The notes under the pieces are model-generated. The model was not told the DNA's origin, did no database searches, and was given only the letters and a program-made list of their open reading frames with translations. Below are positions 55,378-64,000 of a DNA stretch of 64,000 bases, in pieces; positions within the stretch are counted from its first letter, which is position 1, and the number at the start of each line of letters is the position of its first letter. Source of the stretch: Loripinus fragilis (taxonomy: Eukaryota; Mollusca; Bivalvia; Lucinida; Lucinidae); the NCBI GenBank assembly GCA_964019695.1, contig OZ026514.1, forward strand, positions 10,664,751 through 10,728,750. The letters are read 5' to 3'. A program made the position numbers and the translations under genes.

Positions 55378-56696
55378 AATTATGGACAGGTCCAAATCTA
55401 AAAGGTGGGCGGCGTCAGTAACACAATAATTTGCTTTATTTAACTGAAGTTCTGCAGAATATTAGTGCTGCAGCAGACCCACCATATTGTGACACATACC
55501 GGTCCCCACAAGGTAACAAGCAGCAACATATATCAAATTAAAGCTAAGAGTCTCCAGAGTCAAAAAATGCATGATGCCACCTCGGTATGTCGGGGCGTAA
55601 ACTTTTACGAGTCATTAAAAAAGGGCACCCATACAAATAAATAACTTTACTAATAAAACTTAATTTAAACCTGAGATCAAAAACATTGCTAAAATTGGTA
55701 TAATATGAACACAAAATGATACAGAAGGATGCTGAAAATACTTTGCATCATACATGGGATGCAAACAAGTCCAAATACACTGGCGGTGAAAGGTCATTTG
55801 GTACATTAGTCACGAAAACCCATGATTTTCTAGTATTCTTTTTGACAAAAGTTCCTCCTTATGTATAAATGTATTGAAAACAAGTTTAAATATTATCAAT
55901 AACATCTGGGAAGCAAACAGTGCATATTTCACTACCATTTATTGGAGCGAAAAATTGTATGGCCCACCAAAAAGGGTATCCATACAAGTAACAAATTTAC
56001 TGATAAAAATCAATTTAACCAATGATCAAAAGCAGTGCTGAAGTTGGCATGATGTGAACGCTAAATGATACATGAGGATGCTGAAAATATTATTAATCAT
56101 GTGTAAGGTTCATATAGGTCCAAATACACCGATGGCAAAAGGTCATTAAGTACATTAGTCGCGAAAACCTATGATTTTGTAGAATATTTTCTGGCAAATG
56201 ATCTTTTTGGTATAAATATATTAAATACAAGTTAAAATGTTGACAACTGACATCTGGTAAGCAAAATGTGCATAATGCCTCTTTCATATGTAGGGTAAAA
56301 AATGTTTACGGCCTTTCAAGGAAGGGTACCCATAATATTAGATAACTTAACTGTTAAAAAAACATTTAAACCAATGATCAAAGCTATGGTTCAAGTTTGT
56401 ATAATATGAACGCTAAATGACAAAATAGGCTGCTAAGATATTTTCTGTATTATATGAGGTGCAAATAAATCCAAATACATTGATGGCGAAAAGTTATTAA
56501 GTACATTTCGTCACGAAAACTCATGATTTTGTAGACTTCTTTCAAGTCAAATGATTTCTGTAAGTACATATGTATTAAAAACAAGTTACGTGTTATCAAA
56601 TGCCAGTTGGGAAGCTCCTACTCAAAATAGAATCACCCCAAATGAATAGATGATACATTTACGGTTCATTCATTTAGTAAAATCCGTATCAGATCT

Positions 56697-58223
56697 GAGC
56701 CCCTAGAGGTTTGGGGGATCTGGGGAGAATGGCTATTTATTTTCAGGGAGCACTGGTGATTATTTTCAGGGATTTGGGGAGAAAGTTCATAGTTTTGGGG
56801 ATTTAGGAAGCCCTGCAAAAAAGTAAAAAATTCTCACCTTAAAGGAAAAGCCTTGCTTTTGTTTGATTTTTTTTTCAAATTTTTTTTTTCTGCAGACCCC
56901 CCCCCCCCCCCCCCGACCCCCCTTGGATATCTAAATGGTATTTACTTTCCTGCTAACATGCTAATGTGGATTGTATTGATGACTGATATGGCAAATTATT
57001 TTTACTATCGTGGAAAATTCGACTTAAAATTGTTGATTTTTAGGTTTATAATAACATATTTGGGAACACTCAGAATGCGCCATATTGCACCGTTTTAATA
57101 AAAAAAATTCTGCACCCCCCCCTAGCATGAATCTGAATCCACATCATTACAGGATATATCTTTGCGTCTGGTATGTAATATTTGCTGTAAAAAACGCAAA
57201 ACTTCCATTTTTTTACATTTCTTGGCTTCTGAGGGCTATTACCCCCCCCCCCCCCCCCCGATCCCCCTTGTAAAATGTGAATGTATTTATTTTTGTGCCA
57301 AAGTGCGCATCTGGATTAATCTTAAAGAAAAATATGGCACAAAATTTGGGTTGTTGATTTATTACTAAAAAAAGTGTTGATTTTTAGGTTGATAATAACT
57401 AACTTTGGAACACTCAGAATGCACCAGACAGCACCATTTTTATCAATTTTTCACGAACCCCCCTAGCACAAGTGATAATCAACATCATACAAGGGCTACC
57501 TACACATCTGGTATGCAAATCTCTATCTAGGTAATTAGATGGGTTTTTTTATTAAAACTTTGATCAATGTTGATCAGATATATTCTTGCTTGTTAAAACT
57601 GAAGGCAAACTTTCGTATAGGGCCTTATAACAAATATTTAAAAAAACCCACTCTGTATGGTTACAAAATTAATGCTTTCACTGTATTCTAGAAAATCTAG
57701 TTTCATCTATTGGAAAAACAGCTGCCCCTCCTCCACCCAGAAAACCAAATGGTCTAGCGGTCACTAATAAAAAAAATAAAGTCTAGAGAGCATTCCTCCA
57801 TACCTACTCTACTATGGATGGCCCCATACTTTGAGCTATATATCATGCATTCCATTGAAATAATTATATATTGTTTATTCCTTGGCCAAGGACTCTCTAT
57901 TTATATAGAGTTCCTGTCAGTGGCTAAGTCCTATCTTTACATGTATAACGTAAAATATTAAGTGAATATTAAGTCATCTGCTCATGTATAGCTTCATATT
58001 TTTTAAGTATATGAATTTTATCCTATGAAAAGAACTTTACATTTTAGTGGGAATGGGCTTATATTTGGGGGGGTTTGGGGAGAAGCTGAATTAATTTTAA
58101 GGATTTGGGAAGCAAAGGAAAAATATTTGTAGGGAGCTGAGGTACTTTCTTTCATGGATTTGGGGAGATAAACGCATTATTTTCAGGGATTAAGGGGGGC
58201 ATAGACCCTCCCCCCCTGGAGCC
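56697..58223. mobile_element. 1527-bp insertion with 8-bp target duplication TCAGATCT
   Basis: TCAGATCT occurs at 56689-56696 and 58224-58231. The uninterrupted right arm of the surrounding inverted repeat shows the empty site with a single copy (59026-59033 complement), which proves an insertion. Ends are GAGCCCCTAGAGG and CCTGGAGCC, only weakly inverse. Inside, 56900-57170 is repeated at 57240-57530, and there are poly-C runs and 'gatttggggagaa' words near both ends. An 8-bp duplication suggests the hAT superfamily. No coding sequence. Confidence 0.75.
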
Positions 58224-58458
58224 TCAGATCTTATTAATGTAATATGTGGGAAGAATTTTTGTCAAGGACATTGGCGGAATAGTTCCAACTTTTGCATAAA
58301 GTATATCAACGTGTGTCAGGAAAGTATTAAACTATTTCTCTTTTTGTTAAGAGATATCATATTTCATTGAACATGACGGTTCATCAAGTCCAGCATCCAC
58401 AAAACCACATGGCATACATGTAACCACATGGCATACATGTATATTTCACTTCATGAAT

Positions 58459-58824
58459 GAGGAAGCACGTGGCAGAATGACACTGAGGCCGCTAATGATG
58501 AGCCAGTCTGCTACACCACACAAGTTGCTGAATGATTTATAATCTAAATATTCTATTGTGAGTATGCTCTTCTTTCTGTAATGAACAGCTTTGTACAACC
58601 TTGTGTGTGTGCAATGTAGCAGTGCCACGGGAAGGAAACTTGTCTGAATATTTCCTCTATTTTGTCTTGTACAGATGTTGCCAAATCGGATGGTGAAACT
58701 GATAAATCAGGGAGTGTGTTGCGCCATGACGCATAAACTTCGGCTCGTTTTATTGAAACTAGTCATTCAAATGTCATATATAATAACTGAGTATGTCACT
58801 GTGAATTGTTGACAAACGTCTGGC
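58459..58824. other. Loop of the large inverted repeat
   Basis: 366 bases not paired with anything in the window. The minus-strand frame 58446-58628 has no family features. Confidence 0.5.
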
Positions 58825-59895
58825 ATTCATAAAGTATAATATACATGTATGCCATGTGTTTTTGTAGATGATGGACTTGATGAACTTTCATGGTCAATGA
58901 AATATGATATCTCTTAACAAAAAAGAAATAGTTTAATACTTGCCTGACACACGTTGATATACTGTATGCAAAAGTTGGAACATTTCCGCAATGGCCCTGG
59001 CAAAAATTATTCCCACATATTACATTAATAAGATCTGATACGGATTTTACTGAATGAATGAACTGTAAATGTGTCATCTATTCATTTGGGATGATTCTAT
59101 TTTGAGTAGGAGCTTCCCAAATGGCATTTGATAACATTTTATCTTGTTTTTAATACATATGTACTTAAAGAAATCAACTAACTTAAAAGAAGTCTACAAA
59201 ATCATGAGTTTTCGTGACAAAATGTACTTAATAACCTTTCGCCATCAGTGTATTTGGATTTATTTGCACCTCATATAATACAGAAAATATTTTAGCACCC
59301 TATTTTATCATTTAGCGTTCATATTATACAAACTTGAACCATAGCTTTGATCATTGGTTTAAATGGGTTTTTTATCAGTTACGTTATTTAATTTTATGGG
59401 TACCCTTCCTTGAAAGGCCGTAAACATTTTTGACCCTACATATGGAAGAGACTTGTTTTCAATACATTTATATACATCAATACATTTATACATAAGGAGG
59501 ACCTTTTGTCAAAAAGAATTCTAGAAAATCATGGGTTTTCGTGACTAATGTACCTAATGACCTTTCATCGTCGGTGTATTTGGCTTGTTTGCATCCCATG
59601 TATGATGCAAAGTATTTCTAGCATCCTTCTGTATCATTTTGTGTTCATATTATACCAACTTAAGCAATGTTTTTGATCTCAGTTTTAAATGAAGTTTTAT
59701 TAGTAAAGTTATTTATTTGTATGGGTGCCCTTTTTTAATGACTCGTAAAAGTTTACGCCCCGACATACCGAGGTGGCATCATGCATTTTTTAATTCGGGA
59801 GTCTCTTAGCTTTAATTTGATGTATGTTACTGCTTGTTACCCTGTGGGGACCACCATCTCGAAAACTAGCTCACTTTTTACTGCTTTGCTGCAGC

Positions 59896-61145
59896 ACTAT
59901 ATATCTGACTATACATTTGCTCAAAATAAGGATTGTCAATAATGAGTAAGTCAGCTAGACATCTTAAAGTAGAGTTGAATTCTACAAACTTTAGTTCTGA
60001 AATTATATCAGCCCAATAGCAGCGACAACAGCAATACTTGTTCTTGGCAGATGTCTATTCTGGTCTTTGCCGATTTTCTAGGCTACGCATAAACTATTTC
60101 GGTTTGCTTTTGCTATTTTTAATAGATGCATATTATTTTTAGAAAAAACTTGTAAATATTTATAATTTAAACTCATCCATCATTCTGACAGCCTTTGATG
60201 TTTAAATTAAATTATTTAAAAATCGTAATCGACTTCGTTTTTTTAATTTACAATCGAATCTTGTTAATTCGAAATCACCGGGACCAGTATTTTGACTTCG
60301 AGTACTAATAGTTCAAATTAGAGGGAGCTAGTTATCAGATGATAATATAGCACATAATGCTGTAATCATGTTTAGTTAAACCAAAACGATTATTATCGAT
60401 GTCCTATAAAGATATTTGTTATTGGTAGGCCTACCCAATGAGTGTGCATGCCTCTTAAAATAAATAACATGAATAAATAAAGTAAAAACCCTTCAAGCTT
60501 TTTCTGCATATGATAATCAAGGAGGGAGGGGTTTGACTCCAGATAAAGCTTTTTTAGTCATCGACGCATCTCACAGAGGACTGTACGGACCTCCCTCGAG
60601 AAGCAATTGGACCCCTTAGGAGGTTCGTACCAAAATTTTAAGGAAACCTATAGTAACCTATCTAATTTTCTAGGGGGGGGGGGGGGGTGTCCAGACCCCG
60701 TGTCCACCCCTTTGGATCCACCCATGAGATAAAAAAAAAACAATGTGCAAAGAATCTTAATAAGGGGATTTTCGGAAATGCCATTATCCTAGATATGTTA
60801 CCTAATGAGGCCGGACTATATATGTCAAACCATAACTTTCAGAAGCAAAGATCGTTCATAACAGATTTAGAAACCACTTGGCGAATCGTCGATGCTATAA
60901 GAACGGAAATCTCGCGTGCTGTCTTATCTGTTGATACAGGGACCCTGCCCATGCTTCAAAATGCCACTATGTGACATAAATATGCTACAAATGTCATGCT
61001 ACATCTTATCAGAGACAAGAATAACTGAACTAACTGAACTCTATATTATAATACAATGGCATAGCCAGTCCGGACATCAAAGGGAGACTACTAAAATTAG
61101 CAGTGGTTTTCTTCAATTGAGTCCTTTTTGGAAATATTGACTTCA
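59896..61145. other. Unassigned stretch with a poly-G run
   Basis: Poly-G lies at 60674-60688. The frame 60687-60974 begins next to this run and shows no known domain. A short 'cgaatcttgttaattcgaa' palindrome is at 60255-60273. Confidence 0.3.
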
Positions 61146-61206
61146 CTTAAAGGAAAGAATTTGTGGAGGGAGCGTGCTCCTGGAGGGAGCGAATTCTTTC
61201 CTTTAA
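61146..61206. repeat. Short hairpin abutting a TTAA site
   Basis: 'taaaggaaagaatt' pairs with 'aattctttccttta' around 'ggagggagcgtgctcctggagggagc'. It directly precedes the TTAA MITE. Confidence 0.6.
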
Positions 61207-61433
61207 CCCTTAAAGCGTCAATCGCAAAAAAATTCGTCTGCTTTTCTCGTCTGCTGAAATGTTTAAGAAGCCTCTATGGCAAACAATGTGGACCCAGATC
61301 AGACTGCTCCTGATCTGGGTCCACACTGTTTGCTTCTATACTTAATTTTTCATTAATGTTAGGCAATTATTTGCAGCAGACGACTTCAGCAGACGACATT
61401 TTCAGATGCATTTTTTTCTTGGCGTTTTAAGGG
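61207..61433. mobile_element. 227-bp TTAA MITE with CCCTTAAAGCG termini (piggyBac-like)
   Basis: TTAA at 61203-61206 and 61434-61437 flank CCCTTAAAGCG and CGTTTTAAGGG. Subterminal 'cgtctgctgaaatg' pairs with 'cagcagacgac', and a central 'caaacaatgtggacccagatcag' pairs with 'tgatctgggtccacactgtttg'. This is the clearest copy of the family whose core recurs at 10340, 17215, 44750, 48390 and 51390. Confidence 0.85.
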
Positions 61434-61583
61434 TTAAGGGAAGCCCTTTATTGTATGGGAAAATAATATCTCCTCATTAGGTGATATAACTTGAATGTGT
61501 ACATTTCAATTACGCACGTACGTACTGTGCGTAATGGTTGCTTGACCAATGGAAAAGAAGGGAATCCATGTCAATAGTATTAG

Positions 61584-62940
61584 TGTAACGTCCCTCTCGG
61601 TCTCACATACAGGGTTTACCGAGCATATAATAATAAAGGGGAATGTGGTGATTGTAGATTCCCGGTCTTTTGGGGCTATGTATGGGGGGTTATACTGGAC
61701 CAACAATGGGGAGTGAAATAACGACTAAGAGCCCGTCTGCTGCTTAGATTTACCCACGTATTCACCTAACAGTCAATCTTGCATGCTATAATATAAACTA
61801 ATTCAGCCTTAACTATGGTAGCGTATTTACTAAATGTCTCAATTCACAAAGAACTTATCAGAATGTGCACGTATGAAGCCAGCCTTCATTGAATGGCTGG
61901 GCACACACTGAGAAACCAGTTAAAACATGTATATGATTGTGCAAGTGCTTAATCAATGCTACGATAATACAGTTTAATATGTAAGTGCTTCTGCGCCTAT
62001 AGCCTATTACAGTATAGCCTATTGATAAGGGGGGGGGGACTTGTGGACAAGGGTGAGTAGTGAGATGGGTACGATGCTCAGTCTAGAGGCGAGAATTGCA
62101 ATAGAAACCTTTCACTAACAGGTCAACATTTGGCCATGTATATTAACCTCTCAAAATTACTATAGAACTTTTAGCCCACAGTGGGAACTGCCATGGTTTG
62201 GTGTATAGCGCAGGAATAGGCCGTGCGGTCTGTGGCCCCAGACGAAGAGTACGTGTATCAGAGGCACTCTACCTAGCTCAACCCAGGAAGTTCCCACAGT
62301 AAAAATGATACAATAAAAACGGAGCGCGACTCCTTCGTTTTAGATCCTGTTAAGATCACCAAGCTGGGCACCTTACGTCCCGACCTCCCTAGAACGAATT
62401 CCCGGCGTCTATGAGGTACTAACAACTTAAAACTAAGGCCAAAAGTTCTGTTCAAATACCTTTCCTTAAAACGAAATTGCAATTCTCTCCTCTACACTTA
62501 AGCGGATTGTTTTAAAGTTAGCAAAAGCTACCCACTACTAAGGTTGAAGAGATTAGGTACAAAACTGTACACAAGAATTCCTAACTAAATTTGACGTGAG
62601 TTTGTTTACTCGATCCCGAGACAGATTCCGGGCGTTTGTCAAACGCTTGTCATTTAAATAGCCCGCCTATGACAAGAATGACAACATATGACAAAATCGT
62701 GACATCATCACTGCTCAGCCAACCAGAGAGCCTTGTCACGGTTTCAGGCTCGCTGATTGGCTGCTGGCAGCGACGTGATGTCACAACGTGTGACATAAAG
62801 GTGTATAGCGACGAGAGCCGAAGCACTCCAACTAACAATCCAAGATGGCTTCCCACATGTTGTCAACATTGACAAATGATGCTTTCTCGCTAACCACAGC
62901 TTTAGGGTTGTCATCCCAGTCATTTCCAAGTACGGGGACA
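61584..62940 (-). mobile_element. Possible solo LTR
   Basis: The segment opens TGTAACGTCCCTCTCGG and closes TACGGGGACA, the TG...CA ends expected of an LTR. Its opening resembles the U5 end of the retrotransposon LTR at 26554 (TGTAACCGACCGTCCCGG). An 'aataataaagg' lies near this end. There is no clear flanking duplication, so the right boundary and the call are tentative. Confidence 0.35.
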
Positions 62941-63489
62941 AAGGTCACCTAAGGTATGATAAACCCAGGCCTGATTTACGGCACGGCACTGGATGAATTG
63001 CTGACAACTGCGCACATAAGCACTAGATTTCCTCCAGGGGGACAGGCTTCGTGACGAACCATAATTCGTACATCTTCAAGGGAGGAGGACCATGCCAGGT
63101 CCGTTTCATTAGTACTTCTCCACAAAACATATTTCATCGAAACTTTATTAATGAGCAGCTCAAACAAGGATGTCAATTGAAAAAAAAATCATAAACTATC
63201 ACCATTGATATGGCAAAACGCGTCTTTTCTTGGCTATGAGTTATGTCACACATTTGAAATTAATGACAGTTGCTGTTTTTAACGCCCATAACTCAAGTAA
63301 GTAAATAACATTTAAGTGAATATTAACAATGTACCTCTTACACTAGATGACAGTTCATTCCAAAAATAGAATTGGTTTCAGCAAGTTCTTTAATGGACGA
63401 AGTGTGTGAAGTTGATTCCATAGGAATGATTTATGGTCACGTGATGTGTTTTTGCTTTAATTTATCTACATATCAAATACCACCCAAAT
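62941..63489. other. Unassigned stretch
   Basis: No gene seen; the frame 62976-63176 on the minus strand has no family features. Confidence 0.3.
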
Positions 63490-63600
63490 TGTATTCCTTG
63501 TTCCTGTGTAGACGTCTGTGGTATGTGTCTCCTCATAATGGTACCCTAGGTTGGTCTGTGGTCTGTGATTGCGGCATTTTCTGGCCATACTCACTTGTTC
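63490..63600 (-). repeat. Dispersed 'agcaaccagctctc' family, inverted 3' fragment
   Basis: 'ggtctgtggtctgtgattgcgg' and 'cattttctggccatactcact' match the inverse of 42885-42945 and 46160-46200. The 48-bp array starts directly after it. Confidence 0.55.
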
Positions 63601-64000
63601 TTTTACATAGTATGCCAATCAGGATTGTAGGGACTGATTTACTTGTTCTCTTACATTGTATGTCAATCAGGATTGTGGGGACTGATTCACTTGTTCTCTT
63701 ACATAGTATGTCAATCAGGATTGTGGGGACTGTTTCATTTGTTCTTTTACAAAGTATGTCAATCAGGATTGTGGGGACTGATTCACTTGTTCTTTTACAT
63801 AGTATGTCAATCGGGATTGTGGGGACTGATTCACTTCTACTCTTACATAGTATGCCAATCAGGATTGTGGGGACTGATTCACTTGTTCTCTTACAAAGTA
63901 TGTCAATCAGGATTGTGGGAACTGTTTCACTTGTTCTTTTACATAGTATGTCAATCAGGATTGTGGGGACTGTTTCACTTGTTCTCTTACATAGTACGTC
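63591..64000. repeat. 48-bp tandem repeat, at least 8.5 units, running off the window
   Basis: The unit 'tagtatgtcaatcaggattg' plus 'tggggactgattcacttgttctcttaca' has a period of exactly 48 (for example 63611 and 63659), with one to four differences per unit. There are no spacers, so it is a minisatellite and not a CRISPR array. Its length suggests expansion from the end of the dispersed family beside it. Confidence 0.93.

Larger units (their letters stand above)
55460..59895. mobile_element. Large foldback-like inverted repeat, arms of tandem subunits
   Basis: The left arm (55460-56696 plus 58224-58458) pairs with the right arm (58825-59895) around a 366-bp loop. Matching pairs include 'ggtccccacaaggtaacaag' with 'cttgttaccctgtgggga', 'ccacctcggtatgtcggggc' with 'gccccgacataccgaggtgg', and 'atccgtatcagatct' with 'agatctgatacggat'. 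The left arm contains three tandem units of about 350 bp (from 55622, 55972 and 56322, each with 'aagggnacccata'); the right arm has two. The left arm is interrupted by the insertion at 56697-58223. Long arms built of subrepeats are the hallmark of foldback-type transposons; no transposase is present. Confidence 0.8.

Noticed and set aside
60687..60974. 95-codon frame
   Set aside because: Begins at a poly-G run, has no domain, no splice context and no repeat of itself; cannot be supported as a gene.
63591..64000. CRISPR array
   Set aside because: Direct head-to-tail 48-bp repeats without spacers, in eukaryotic DNA.

Overview
This window looks like repeat-dense, AT-rich nuclear DNA from a bivalve mollusc. 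The evidence is one intron-containing conserved animal gene, tRNA-derived SINEs with a 'ccttgagcaagacac' core, many small inverted-repeat DNA transposons, and diverged tandem arrays of kinds I associate with bivalve introns and intergenic DNA. The species call is inference. I see no bacterial gene organisation and no CRISPR array.

Layout. 1-7397: two near-identical 3.7-kb tandem units. 7240-9600: degenerate short-repeat arrays, microsatellites and the 3' end of a LINE. 9806-15238: a two-coding-exon gene that I read as CCDC32, with a 4.9-kb intron packed with inverted-repeat elements. 15239-26549: intergenic DNA with SINEs, TTAA-flanked MITEs, a mariner-type element and a 4.5-kb nested composite. 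26554-39226: an essentially intact Ty3/gypsy-class LTR retrotransposon on the minus strand. 39227-49840: more arrays, MITEs and a decayed LINE. 49850-54790: two LINE 3' fragments within an inverted pair of satellite-like arrays. 55141-59895: a MITE, then a large foldback-like inverted repeat interrupted by a 1.5-kb insertion with an 8-bp target duplication. 59896-64000: unassigned DNA, a TTAA MITE, a possible solo LTR and a 48-bp tandem repeat.

The LTR retrotransposon is the most interesting object. It has two LTRs of exactly 1680 bp, a tRNA-Lys-type primer site, a purine tract, an intact Gag (PNMA-like capsid plus CCHC knuckle) and an intact Pol (protease, RT, RNase H, integrase). Gag and Pol are in different frames. 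The last two sense codons of gag form the slippery heptamer T_TTA_AAC, followed by an 8-nt spacer and a 12-bp hairpin, so Pol is probably made by -1 frameshifting. The long leader between the 5' LTR and gag holds a separate coding region, broken by two apparent 1-nt deletions, with SGNH/GDSL-hydrolase-like motifs. The insertion is structurally abnormal: a 1376-bp inverted LTR fragment is joined to the outer U3 end of the 5' LTR, both outer ends are therefore U5 ends, and the whole is flanked by the 4-bp duplication GATT. This fits integration of a chimeric cDNA.

The only host gene I can support is CCDC32. Most of the rest is mobile or satellite-like DNA.
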